Source of the DNA: Novosphingobium taihuense
GTDB lineage: Bacteria; Pseudomonadota; Alphaproteobacteria; Sphingomonadales; Sphingomonadaceae
Direction of reading: 5' to 3'
Assembly: GCF_007830315.1 (NCBI RefSeq)
Contig: NZ_VLKJ01000009.1
Coordinates: 62,001-126,000, forward strand
Length of the DNA stretch: 64,000 nucleotides
The notes under the pieces are model-generated. The model searched no databases. It was not told the DNA's origin and saw only the letters and a list, made by a program, of their open reading frames with translations. This document shows, piece after piece, positions 34,241-43,390 of the stretch (its first letter is position 1; every line of letters begins with the position of its first letter). The position numbers and the translations under genes were made by a program.

Positions 34241-35089
34241 TTATCGCGCGATCGCGTGATGGATGGCGACGAATTCCTGTGTCAGGCCCTCTCGCCCGAT
34301 GCGGCTGGTGGGCCGTTCGAGAGAGCCGATCCGACGCCTGCGACTGGTGGGCCGAAAGGTTGTCGTCTCCTGTCGGACTGCGTCGAAATGATAGGTCGGT
34401 CCCTCGTGATTGTGGTCGACCCTGAAGGCGGCAGCCGGTCCTACAGACCCCTCGATTACGGCCAGTGCCGAGGCTGTCAGGATGGGTGTTGTCGGCAGGC
34501 TGAACTCGTGCCCGGAGGCGACGCAGGCGTATGCCAGGCCGTTGGGGAATTGCCCGGTCGAGAGGGACAAGGCATGATCCGGGATGCGACCTTCGAGCAC
34601 AGTGTCGAGGAGGTCGAGGACGGCATCGGCGACACCGCCAACGGGGGTCGGAGTGCGGCCGGCGAAGAGGTCGGTGGCGGTCTTGGTGAGGCCGTCCCGG
34701 TAGGTGGCGAGCATCATAGCGAGGGTGGCTCCGTCCCCTGTCAGCGTGGCGCAATCTGGCTCCGGCCGATAGTCCTCGATGAGCATCACGAAGGGGTGAC
34801 AGACCTGTGTGTCCATGACCATTTCGAAGCGCAGGTAGGTCATGTCGAGGTAGTCTGTGAAGACCCCTGTACGAGCAACGACGGTGCCGTCGTCGAGCAT
34901 GCGATCGACGTAATGGAAGGCCCCATTCGGATCGCGTGCCGGGCCGCGCCAGGTGTTGCACAGGAGGCTGGCGAGATGGTCGATGCGGTAGGCGGCGGCC
35001 ATCAGTTCGCCGGCGTCGGAGTGCTTGGCTTCGATGGCCATGGCAGGTGGTGTGAAGGTCTTCGAGGTGGCGGTGTCGGGTCGTGCCAT
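34241..35089 (-). CDS. Uncharacterised protein of the mobile region
   Basis: A 282-residue soluble protein of unknown function. It has no signal peptide. The N-terminal 30 residues look disordered (Thr/Ala/Pro). A folded core follows with acidic segments (FHYVDRMLDDGTVVARTG, FVMLIEDYRPEPDC), a helical stretch near residues 120-155 and an Arg-rich tail (TSRRRRIGSLERP). It uses the terminator at 34204. A second unknown gene on the same strand starts 313 bases upstream of its start; the two may belong to one module. I cannot name a family. Confidence 0.7.
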   Translation of the reverse strand: MARPDTATSKTFTPPAMAIEAKHSDAGELMAAAYRIDHLASLLCNTWRGPARDPNGAFHYVDRMLDDGTVVARTGVFTDYLDMTYLRFEMVMDTQVCHPFVMLIEDYRPEPDCATLTGDGATLAMMLATYRDGLTKTATDLFAGRTPTPVGGVADAVLDLLDTVLEGRIPDHALSLSTGQFPNGLAYACVASGHEFSLPTTPILTASALAVIEGSVGPAAAFRVDHNHEGPTYHFDAVRQETTTFRPTSRRRRIGSLERPTSRIGREGLTQEFVAIHHAIAR

Positions 35090-35401
35090 GATGGCTGCTG
35101 CGGTCCTTCGCTGGCCCTTTTACGCGAGGGCTTGGGACGGGCAGCGTCGAAGCTTATGCCCTCTCCGGATGACGTGCGACGGGGGACGCATAGTGTCAGC
35201 TGGAGAGGGAGCTTCGGAGTTACCCAAGGCCTGTTGGTAACATAGGCCTCAGGGGACAGACAGATGTCAAAACTGCGCAGTGAGAATGTCGCCTGCCGAA
35301 GTGTTCAGGCCGCTATCTTCCTCTGCTGAACGGGCTAGAGAAAGCTGCTATAGCGGGCGTACCTTTGGCGCTTCATCGTGCAGCGCACGGCCTGCTCTCT
35401 A
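35090..35401. other. Intergenic region without a recognised gene
   Basis: This 312-base gap separates two unknown minus-strand genes. A small inverted repeat GTTACC...GGTAAC lies at about 35218-35240. It could contain the promoter of the gene at 34241-35089; no coding sequence is supported. Confidence 0.4.
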
Positions 35402-36142
35402 CTACCTCAATGCTCCATGGCGAACAGCCATCTGCACGGCGCGCATCACGTCCACAGGGTTTGCGAGTGAGGGCATGTTCTCGCCCCGAATGCCGATCAT
35501 GCGATTGACGTTGACGTAGTCATGACGATCGCTCCGGTGGAACTCTACCTCGAGCGCGCAAGGTGCCCGGCTGGCAATCTCGGCGAGTGCTTCGGGCGCT
35601 ATCGGGATGGGGTCGCCGTCGTCTGTGAGCAGCTCGATGGGAATGCACGGCGTGGCCAAGGCGATGCGCATGTCGTCCATGTCGAAGCCGGTGTCGGCGC
35701 GGCTGGCAGTCAGAGCGATGGCAACTTGCCAGGGTGATGGCGGCTCTCCTTGGAGTGATGCAGTGGCATCATCGACGTGAGCCAGCCGGTCGAAGGCGTC
35801 GAGTATGGCAGTGGCCGTAGCGCATGCTTTCGTGATCTTGTCTGCGCCGTCGAGCGCATCGTTGTCGTACACGGCGAGGTCGATCATGATGCCTCGCTCG
35901 TGTGTATCGGCTGCGGTCTTGTGAAGCCAGACGCATGCTCCGGAGTTTGCGAAGAGCTTCCACTTCGTGACGTTGCCAGCTGGGCTGGTGACGGTGAGCG
36001 TGGCATCCAACTTGGCCGAGCAGCGCTCATGGATACGCCATAAGATGCGGGTGGCTTCTGACAATTCTGCGAAGTGCCGCAGGGCATCTGCGGCAGCTTG
36101 CTTGTCGCCATTACAGACAAGGGTATCGAGGGGGCGGGTCAT
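35402..36142 (-). CDS. Uncharacterised protein of the mobile region
   Basis: A 246-residue acidic soluble protein with no family that I can recognise. It starts at ATG 36142 with a weak ribosome-binding site. The sequence alternates helices (QAAADALRHFAELSEATRILWRIHERC) with strands (SAKLDATLTVTSPAGNVTKWKLFANSGACVWLH) and ends with NVNRMIGIRGENMPSLANPVDVMRAVQMAV. No membrane segment or catalytic motif is obvious. Its 5' end abuts an IS91 transposase remnant on the opposite strand, so the native upstream region may have been replaced by that insertion. Confidence 0.7.
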   Translation of the reverse strand: MTRPLDTLVCNGDKQAAADALRHFAELSEATRILWRIHERCSAKLDATLTVTSPAGNVTKWKLFANSGACVWLHKTAADTHERGIMIDLAVYDNDALDGADKITKACATATAILDAFDRLAHVDDATASLQGEPPSPWQVAIALTASRADTGFDMDDMRIALATPCIPIELLTDDGDPIPIAPEALAEIASRAPCALEVEFHRSDRHDYVNVNRMIGIRGENMPSLANPVDVMRAVQMAVRHGALR

Positions 36143-36199
36143 GAGTGCGTGCTTCTCAGCATGGGTGTCGATCCTGCGCCATCAAGCCTGCATGGTACC

Positions 36200-36634
36200 G
36201 GCTTGAGCGGCTACACGCACCGCGTTGCCATCTCGAACCGGCGCCTCACTACCTTCGACGAGACTGGCGTGACGTTCCGGTACAAGGATTATCGCCGCGA
36301 CTATGGCGAGCGCCAGCAGGTCACGACGCTGGCCACCGACGAGTTCATCCGCCGCTTCCTGATCCACGTCCTGCCGCGCGGCTTTCACCGCATCCGGCAT
36401 TATGGCCTGCTCGCCAGCTCGCCGCACAAGGAGGCCATGGCGCTGGCCCGCAGCCTGCTTGGCGTCGCCGCGTCGATCGAGGAGACCGACACCGAACCAG
36501 ACGAGCCGCCCGACCATCGCCCACCATGCCCATGCTGCGGCGGGCATATGACCATCACTGAGGCCTTCGCCCGTTGGTGCCAGCCCCGTGCTCCGCCGGA
36601 CTCGGCGCCACCGATCCGAAAGAACACGCCATGA
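36200..36634 (+). pseudogene. IS91-family transposase, C-terminal remnant
   Basis: From LSGYTHRVAISNRRL onward the frame matches the end of IS91-type (HUH, Y2) transposases: VTFRYKDYR, EFIRRFLIHVLPRGFHRIRHYGLLA and a final CPCCGG metal-binding stretch. Everything upstream, including the HUH motif and both tyrosines, is missing, and similarity starts abruptly near 36200. The preceding in-frame bases belong to the antisense of the neighbouring gene. It marks the end of an eroded rolling-circle element whose terminus should lie shortly downstream. Confidence 0.82.
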
Positions 36635-37126
36635 TCCGGCATGGCTGACCCTGCGTCATGGCCGCGAACGTTGCGCCTCTGCCCATGGGGATACGTGTGT
36701 CGATGCCGCCAGCCCAGTCAGAACCGAGCTCATTGCCAACACGATCAGCGGCGCTTCGAGCACAATGGCCATCTGACTTCCATACTGTTCCGTCCATCAC
36801 GGACTGGCTGATAGGCTTGCTTCAGTCGCCCCAATCCACGCCAAAGCCCTTTTACCCATAGACCTGTGCGAGCCGCACCGCGGGTCGTACTTGTAAGACT
36901 TTCGTACGCCTGCCGGCGCCCGAAACCCTTCGACTTTGCTGCCAATCGACGCTGCTCCTGGGAACGACCGAAGATGCCGAAGCCCGACATTGCCATATGT
37001 CTGACGATCCCGGCAGCAAGCGCTTTGAACCCGGTCGTTCACATTGCCTTTTGGGCTTATCGATTCCTGCCGTCCATTCAGCGATCGAAAGGCTCGCCGA
37101 CCCCGAGCGAGCCTGCACTTTAATAA
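36635..37126. other. IS91 end region and dispersed repeat, no gene
   Basis: About 490 bases between the IS91 remnant and the integrase gene. No coding sequence is supported. The first part probably contains the IS91 terminus; the second part carries a copy of a dispersed repeat (see 37027). Confidence 0.5.
37027..37092 (+). repeat. Dispersed intergenic repeat, copy 1
   Basis: The core GGTCGTTC...TTTTGGGCTTATCGATTCCTGCCGT recurs in related form at 46561-46610 and 60119-60190, always in intergenic, IS-rich positions and in the same orientation. Copies 1 and 3 share the 18-base core TTATCGATTCCTGCCGT and a nearby GAAAGG end. Confidence 0.6.
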
Positions 37127-37759
37127 TCAGATTTCTGTGCGTTCCGAAAGCGTAATGGCATCGTCCACATCTACGCCAAGGTATCGAACCGTATTCTGAA
37201 TGTTTGTATGGCCGAGCAAAATCTGGACTGCTCGCAAGTTCCCAGTCGACTTGTAGATCAACGAAGCTTTCGTTCGTCGGAGTGAATGTGTTCCGTAGTC
37301 GCGCCTGTCGAGGCCAACGACTGAAACCCACTCGTCAACAAGTCGTGCATATTGCCTTGTGCTGAGATGACCGAGGTAGTCGATCCTACTTGGAAATACG
37401 AAATCGTTGAGCGCTCCGCCTCGACGTTCAAGCCAGCGCTGTAACGTTGTGCGGGTTTCCGTCATGATTTCAAATTGTACCGGTCTCCCGGTCTTCTGTT
37501 GAATGACGGTTGCGCGATTTCGGATTTGGCGACCGCTGACAAGATCTCCGATCCGAAGCTTCACGAGGTCACATCCCCTCAGCTTACTATCGATCGCTAA
37601 GTCAAATAATGCACGGTCTCGAAGTCGCTTGTGTTCATCGAGATAGAATCGGATTGCCCAGATATCCCGGCGTCTCAAGGGTCGTTTCGCCCCCACATTT
37701 TGACCGGCATTCCAAGGGGGGCGGTCGTGCACGGCTGCATCAAGATCTGAATGTCCCAT
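37127..37759 (-). CDS. Short tyrosine recombinase/integrase
   Basis: A 210-residue phage-integrase-type recombinase; ATG 37759 has GGAG about 9 bases upstream, while the frame further upstream lacks family features. The catalytic set is complete: Arg61 (SKLRGCDL), Lys89, His158 and Arg161 (THSLRRTK), His184 (LLGHTN) and Tyr193 (TVRYLG). The usual N-terminal core-binding domain is almost absent, as in a subgroup of minimal alphaproteobacterial integrases. It could excise or integrate the mobilisable region with the relaxase at 28942. I found no clear att repeats at the borders. Confidence 0.92.
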   Translation of the reverse strand: MGHSDLDAAVHDRPPWNAGQNVGAKRPLRRRDIWAIRFYLDEHKRLRDRALFDLAIDSKLRGCDLVKLRIGDLVSGRQIRNRATVIQQKTGRPVQFEIMTETRTTLQRWLERRGGALNDFVFPSRIDYLGHLSTRQYARLVDEWVSVVGLDRRDYGTHSLRRTKASLIYKSTGNLRAVQILLGHTNIQNTVRYLGVDVDDAITLSERTEI

Positions 37760-38064
37760 TGCTACTCTCCTGCGGCCCAAATGGCCGAGCAAAGAGTGCC
37801 ACACTGAGGTTGAAATTGCGCAGCAGATGCCGAGCGTGAAAGCATGACCAAATGCGGCAATGACCAGGATAGGCAGACTATCCAAATCAACAATTACGTT
37901 TTTTTTCAAACAGATCGTCGCCGGAGGTGACTTAAGTCATTGTACCAAAGCATTCGTGTGCATGTTATCGCACGCAGAAACTCTAATGAACCCGCAGCAA
38001 GATGACCATGAATAGGGTTTTTGCCGAGTTAACCCCCTCAGTTGTTTCTAAAATGCGACGAAGT

Positions 38065-38099
38065 GTGTCCAATTGTGCTCCCGGACACTGATAGTGTTC
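38065..38099. promoter_or_regulatory. GTGTCC / GGACAC inverted-repeat cluster
   Basis: GTGTCC (38065-38070), GGACAC (38083-38088) and GTGTTC (38094-38099) form two overlapping hairpin or operator arrangements about 85-115 bases before the haloperoxidase start. They may regulate that gene; no matching regulator is apparent nearby. Confidence 0.35.
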
Positions 38100-38181
38100 A
38101 GGAAGCCTGTCATCTTGTGACGAGTGGGTCGTTTATAAAAACACGTCTTTTCTATTTTGACGCTTGTTTGTGGAGGGACCT

Positions 38182-39585
38182 ATGACACCGCCTGATACAG
38201 TTGTAAATCAATGGAATGACACGATTCTTCTATCGCTGGAGATCGGCACCAATACCCCTGCCCTTCAGCTTGGCCCACCGATGGTGGCGCGCGCCCTTGC
38301 GATGATCTATTCGTCTGCATATCAGGCGTGGGCTCCGTTCAGCGACACATCGACAGCCTACTTGCCCGGTGGCCCTGCACGCCGCCCGGCTGGTCAGCGC
38401 ACCTTGCAGAACAAGACCGTCGCGATCAGCTACGCCATCTATCGCGCGGCTTCGAGCCTGTTTAACGATCAGCGCATCCAGGCCTTACTGGACGCCCAGA
38501 TGGCGGAACTCGGCCTGCCTATCAGCGAAACTGGCACGTCCGGAAACACGCCACCTGCCATTGGCAACAATGCTGCCCAGATGGTGATTGCGGCGCGCGC
38601 CAATGACAACTCCAACCAGAGCGGCACCATGCCCGGCTCCTCGGTTCCGGGAAAGCCATATGGCGATTACACCGGTTATGCGCCGATCAATCCACCTGCG
38701 CTGGCATTCGGAGACACGCATCGTCGGCACGTGGTCGATCCGGGACGGTGGCAGCCACTTTCCTACATAAACCCCGTCGATGGCACGGTGGCAACGCCGG
38801 GCTTCATCGCACCTCATTGGGGGAATGTTTCAGCATTCGCGCTGACCAGCGGGGACCAGTTCCGGCCCGTTCCACCAGAGCCGTTTACCAGCCAGGCGTT
38901 TCTCGATCAGGCGCGTTTCGTCATCGAGATCCAGCAGCGACTGACGACTGAACAGAAGATCGTTGCCGAGTTCTGGGCAGACGGTCCGAAATCGTGGTTG
39001 CCGCCGGGCCACTGGTGTGAAGTTGCAGGGCTTGTCTCGCGGGAAAGGTTTTACACGCTCGATCAGGATGTGAAGCTGTTCTTTGCTCTGGCCAACGCCA
39101 TTCTGGACGCGAGCATCGCAACGTGGGAAGCTAAGCGGTTCTATGATTATGTCCGGCCCATCACGGCGATCCGCTGGCTCTATGACCAGTTTGGACTGGC
39201 CGGGTTCAGCGGGACCGGTTTCGGCCAGGTTGACGGTGAACGCTGGCGACCATTCCAGAAGGACACCTTCCCGACGCCGCCATTCCCCGAATACACATCC
39301 GGGCACAGCGCATTCAGCATGGCCGCCGCTGTGGTGCTGCGCAAGTTCACGGGCAGCGATCTGTTCACGCTCCGCCACACGCAGACCGCGCCGCTGGCGG
39401 CAGAACCGGATATTGCCGGACTGCCAGTGACGATAACCTGGAACAGCTTCTCTGAAGCTGCATTCAGTGCTGGCGAATCCCGGCTGTTTGGCGGAATCCA
39501 CTTCTACCAGGGCAACGTCGCCGGTCTCGACCTTGGCCGCAAGGTTGGCGAGGCTGCATGGACGAAAGCCAGCAGCTTGTTCTGA
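38182..39585 (+). CDS. Vanadium-dependent haloperoxidase / PAP2-family protein
   Basis: A 467-residue protein; ATG 38182 has GGAGGG about 6 bases upstream (GTG 38164 lies before that site). It carries the vanadate/phosphate pocket of the vanadium chloroperoxidase-PAP2 superfamily: RPITAIRW (Arg325), FPEYTSGHSAFSM (Ser373-Gly374-His375) and ESRLFGGIHFYQGNVAGLDLG (Arg434, His440). The length and the RPITAIRW helix are typical of vanadium haloperoxidase-like proteins rather than small acid phosphatases. There is no signal peptide. It could oxidise halides with peroxide or act as a phosphatase. It stands alone between the integrase and a strong terminator, an accessory-gene position. Confidence 0.88.
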   Translation: MTPPDTVVNQWNDTILLSLEIGTNTPALQLGPPMVARALAMIYSSAYQAWAPFSDTSTAYLPGGPARRPAGQRTLQNKTVAISYAIYRAASSLFNDQRIQALLDAQMAELGLPISETGTSGNTPPAIGNNAAQMVIAARANDNSNQSGTMPGSSVPGKPYGDYTGYAPINPPALAFGDTHRRHVVDPGRWQPLSYINPVDGTVATPGFIAPHWGNVSAFALTSGDQFRPVPPEPFTSQAFLDQARFVIEIQQRLTTEQKIVAEFWADGPKSWLPPGHWCEVAGLVSRERFYTLDQDVKLFFALANAILDASIATWEAKRFYDYVRPITAIRWLYDQFGLAGFSGTGFGQVDGERWRPFQKDTFPTPPFPEYTSGHSAFSMAAAVVLRKFTGSDLFTLRHTQTAPLAAEPDIAGLPVTITWNSFSEAAFSAGESRLFGGIHFYQGNVAGLDLGRKVGEAAWTKASSLF

Positions 39586-39596
39586 CCCTAAAGTGG

Positions 39597-39631
39597 TGCA
39601 GCGGGGTCACTACAGTCGTGACTCCGCTGCA
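39597..39631 (+). terminator. Strong hairpin after the haloperoxidase gene
   Basis: TGCAGCGGGGTCAC and GTGACTCCGCTGCA form a 14-bp stem (one G-T pair) with a 7-base loop, starting 12 bases after the stop codon. Only a short T-run follows (CTTTTAG). Confidence 0.7.
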
Positions 39632-39900
39632 AAGCTTTTAGCTTGTTGCTCAAAACAGGTGGTCGAGGAAAACCAGTGCAGGCTGCGCCCACTTTGTTCC
39701 AAATTTCTTTTGACCAAGGCCGCCCTCAAAAACGACGTTCAGCGGGCCGAAGCATGGGGTCGAGAGCGGTCGTTCATTCACGTTTGTAACGCTACTCTCG
39801 ATTGACGTGATCCAAGCCCAGCTGTCATTCCGTTGAGCTTCTCGTTGGCAAAATAGCCAAGGGCGACACTTGGCGAATGTGACATCACTTGGCCCATCTT

Positions 39901-40842
39901 TTACACACGCGTCCTGGTTTGCTCGTCATGCTGCGAGCCGTCTTGCTGAGCCCTCGCACGCAACTCCTCCAGTAGCACGCGAAACGCTGGCGAGAGATTG
40001 CGCCGATCGGGGTAGTACAGGTGGTGGCCGGCAAAAGGCGGGCACCAGTCGGCAAGCAAGCGGACCAGTTGGCCAGACGCAAGATGCTCGTGCAGGTCGT
40101 CGTCTTCGATTACACAGGCCAGGCCGCGACCAGCCAGTGCTGCCTCGATCGCCAGAGTGCTATCGTTGACGATCAGAGCCCCCTCCACGCGCACGTTCAG
40201 AGTCTGCCCCGCCTTCTCGAATTCCCACGCATAGAGATTGCAGCGGGTCGCCATGCGCAAGTTGATGCAGCGGTGCGCAATCAGGTCACGTGGAGTTTTC
40301 GGCGGCGCATGCTTTGTGAGGTAGTCAGGTGAACCTACTACGGCCATGCGCAAGTCCGGGCCTATGCGCACTGCAATCATGTCCTTCTCCAGGCTCTCGC
40401 CCAGGCGCACACCCGCATCGAACCTGTCCGCCACGATGTTGGTCAGAGCACCGTCGATCGACAATTCGATCTGAATCTCGGGATAGCGGGCCAGCACTGC
40501 ATCGACCGCAGGCCACAGGACCGTTTGGGCAGCATGACGGCTGGTGGTGATGCGCACAGTGCCGGAGGGGCGCTCACGTAGCTTGGCCAGCAAGGTGATC
40601 TGCTGCCGAATGTCGCTGAGTGCTGGCCGCAGGGTTGCAAGCAATTGCTCCCCGGCTTCGGTGGGGCTCACGCTGCGCGTTGTGCGCGCAAGCAACTTGA
40701 TATCGAGATGAGCTTCCAGCCGGCGCACGGCATTGCTGATTGCCGATTGCGACGTTCCCAATCTCGCCGCCGCACGGGTGAAGCTGCGCTCCTCGGCGAC
40801 GACCAGAAACGTCGACAGATCGCCCAGCTCATCGCGCATCAT
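39901..40842 (-). CDS. LysR-family transcriptional regulator
   Basis: A 313-residue regulator (start ATG 40842 or 40839). The winged helix-turn-helix occupies residues 5-65 (FLVVAEERSFTRAAARLGTSQSAISNAVRRLE), and the effector domain of the CrgA-like subgroup follows (GTVRITTSRHAAQ, FDAGVRLGESLEKDMIAVRIG, DWCPPFAGHHLYYPDRR). It diverges from the SDR gene at 40985 across 142 bases, the normal arrangement for a LysR protein that activates the neighbouring operon. Its likely targets are the SDR, aldo/keto reductase and molybdenum oxidoreductase genes up to 45768. Effector unknown. Confidence 0.94.
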   Translation of the reverse strand: MMRDELGDLSTFLVVAEERSFTRAAARLGTSQSAISNAVRRLEAHLDIKLLARTTRSVSPTEAGEQLLATLRPALSDIRQQITLLAKLRERPSGTVRITTSRHAAQTVLWPAVDAVLARYPEIQIELSIDGALTNIVADRFDAGVRLGESLEKDMIAVRIGPDLRMAVVGSPDYLTKHAPPKTPRDLIAHRCINLRMATRCNLYAWEFEKAGQTLNVRVEGALIVNDSTLAIEAALAGRGLACVIEDDDLHEHLASGQLVRLLADWCPPFAGHHLYYPDRRNLSPAFRVLLEELRARAQQDGSQHDEQTRTRV

Positions 40843-40984
40843 TTATCTCGTTTCGATATAGGTTCATGCAGAAAGACACGTCTAATCGGCAATAATCACT
40901 TGGTCTATGCTCCTCTCCAAGATGCAATGGCGCTGACGGCAAGCAGGGCAGAAGAATGCCGGTCTCGAGCAGGAAGAGTGACCC

Positions 40985-41812
40985 ATGGACGTTGTAGTTA
41001 TCATCGGCGCGGGCGGTATCGGCGAGGCAATTGCACGCAGGCAGGGGTTCGGCCGCAAGCTGCTGCTGGCAGATTGCAACGCTACCGTCCTTGAAGCCGC
41101 CGCACAGCGCCTGACCGATGCCGGCTATCAGGTGCAAACGCAGCCGGTTGACACCACCATGCGCCAGTCTGTCGAAGCGCTGGCTACGCGTGCGGCCGCA
41201 CTTGGCACGGTCGTTCAGGTCGTCAACACCGCTGGTGTATCACCCAACATGGCTGGGCCCGAGCGGGTGCTTGAAGTCGATCTTTATGGCTCGGCGCTGG
41301 TGTTCGAGGTGTTCGAAAGCGTGATTGCACCCGGCGGGGCGGGCTTGATCGTCTCGAGCATGGCGGGCCACATGCTGCCCCAGCTTCCAGCTGACCAGGA
41401 ACAGGCACTGGCCTTCACGCCCGCCGATAAACTGCTTGCCTTGCCGTTCCTCGGGCGTGAGTTCGTGCCGGATTCGATGGTCGCCTATTGCCTGGCCAAG
41501 CGGGCCAACGCGCTGCGGGTACGGGCGGCGGCATTGTCATGGGGCAACCGGGGGGCGCGGGTCAATGCGGTCAGTCCCGGCATCGTGGTGACCCCGCTCG
41601 CGCGCCACGAACTCGCTTCCCCAATCGGTGATGGCTACCGGGCGATGGTCGATGCGTCGCCTGCAGGCCGGATGGCGCCGCCTGAGGAAATCGCTCTAGC
41701 CTGCGCATGGCTGCTTGGACCGGATGCCGGCTTCGTGACCGGCACCGATCTGCTGATCGACGGCGGCATCATTGCCGCGATGTTTGCGGGCAAGATCCGG
41801 CAGCCCGGCTAA
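40985..41812 (+). CDS. Short-chain dehydrogenase/reductase
   Basis: A 275-residue SDR with AGGAAGAG before ATG 40985. The glycine motif sits at the very N-terminus (IIGAGGIGEAIA, about residues 6-17), followed by NTAGVSP, VSSMAGHM (Ser) and Tyr168/Lys172 (YCLAK). TGTDLLIDGGI closes the fold. The non-standard GxGxxG spacing and the missing N-terminal extension mark a variant subgroup often found beside LysR regulators in sphingomonads. It is followed after 21 bases by an aldo/keto reductase gene, so the two are probably co-expressed. Confidence 0.92.
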   Translation: MDVVVIIGAGGIGEAIARRQGFGRKLLLADCNATVLEAAAQRLTDAGYQVQTQPVDTTMRQSVEALATRAAALGTVVQVVNTAGVSPNMAGPERVLEVDLYGSALVFEVFESVIAPGGAGLIVSSMAGHMLPQLPADQEQALAFTPADKLLALPFLGREFVPDSMVAYCLAKRANALRVRAAALSWGNRGARVNAVSPGIVVTPLARHELASPIGDGYRAMVDASPAGRMAPPEEIALACAWLLGPDAGFVTGTDLLIDGGIIAAMFAGKIRQPG

Positions 41813-41830
41813 GCCTTCTCAAGGAGTTGA

Positions 41831-42829
<999 letters not shown>

Positions 42830-42871
42830 CAGGCTCTGATTCTGGCAAGCAATTGGAAAGGCAGTAGCGAC

Positions 42872-43390
42872 ATGAGCACCATCGTGGTCAACGGTCAGCA
42901 GCGTAAGGTCAAGGCATCGCCTGACACCCCGCTCCTCTACGTCCTGCGCAATGAACTGGGCGTCATGGGGGTCAAATTTGGATGCGGACTTGCCCAGTGC
43001 GGCGCCTGTTCGGTCTTGCTGGGCGACGAGGAAGTGCGTGCTTGCGTGACCCCTATCTCGGCGCTGGAAGGCAAACCGGTGACCACCGTGGACGGTCTTC
43101 CCCAACGCTGGGCCAGCCAGAAGGGAAAGATGTCCGCAGGCACGCTTCATCCAGTGCAGCAAGCGTGGATCGACGAACAGGTGCCCCAGTGTGGGATCTG
43201 CCAGTTCGGCATGATGATCAAGGTCACCGAACTGCTCGAGGCCAATCCCAAGCCTACTGATCAGGACATTCGGGAAGCTTTGACCACGTCAGGCCCGTCG
43301 CCGCACCTGTGCCGCTGCGGCAGTTATGCCGCAATACTCGAAGGCGCTCACCGTGCGGCGAAGCTCATGATGCAGGGAGAGTCGGCATGA
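42872..43390 (+). CDS. [2Fe-2S] subunit of a molybdenum hydroxylase (IorA-like)
   Basis: A 172-residue subunit with two iron-sulfur clusters. The plant-type ferredoxin site uses Cys38, Cys43, Cys46 and Cys58 (GCGLAQCGACSVLLG); the second cluster, near the molybdopterin, uses Cys107, Cys110, Cys147 and Cys149 (PQCGICQFGM, HLCRCG). It passes electrons from the large subunit to an external acceptor. It overlaps the next gene by ATGA (43387-43390). No FAD-binding medium subunit is encoded here, as in IorAB-type periplasmic enzymes that use cytochromes. The subunit lacks a signal and would be carried across the membrane by its partner's Tat signal. Confidence 0.94.
   Translation: MSTIVVNGQQRKVKASPDTPLLYVLRNELGVMGVKFGCGLAQCGACSVLLGDEEVRACVTPISALEGKPVTTVDGLPQRWASQKGKMSAGTLHPVQQAWIDEQVPQCGICQFGMMIKVTELLEANPKPTDQDIREALTTSGPSPHLCRCGSYAAILEGAHRAAKLMMQGESA

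Noticed and set aside
27900..38160. att direct repeats bounding the integrase/relaxase region
   Set aside because: I looked for direct repeats near the integrase and near the IS110 fragment and saw none long enough to claim; borders of the element remain undefined.
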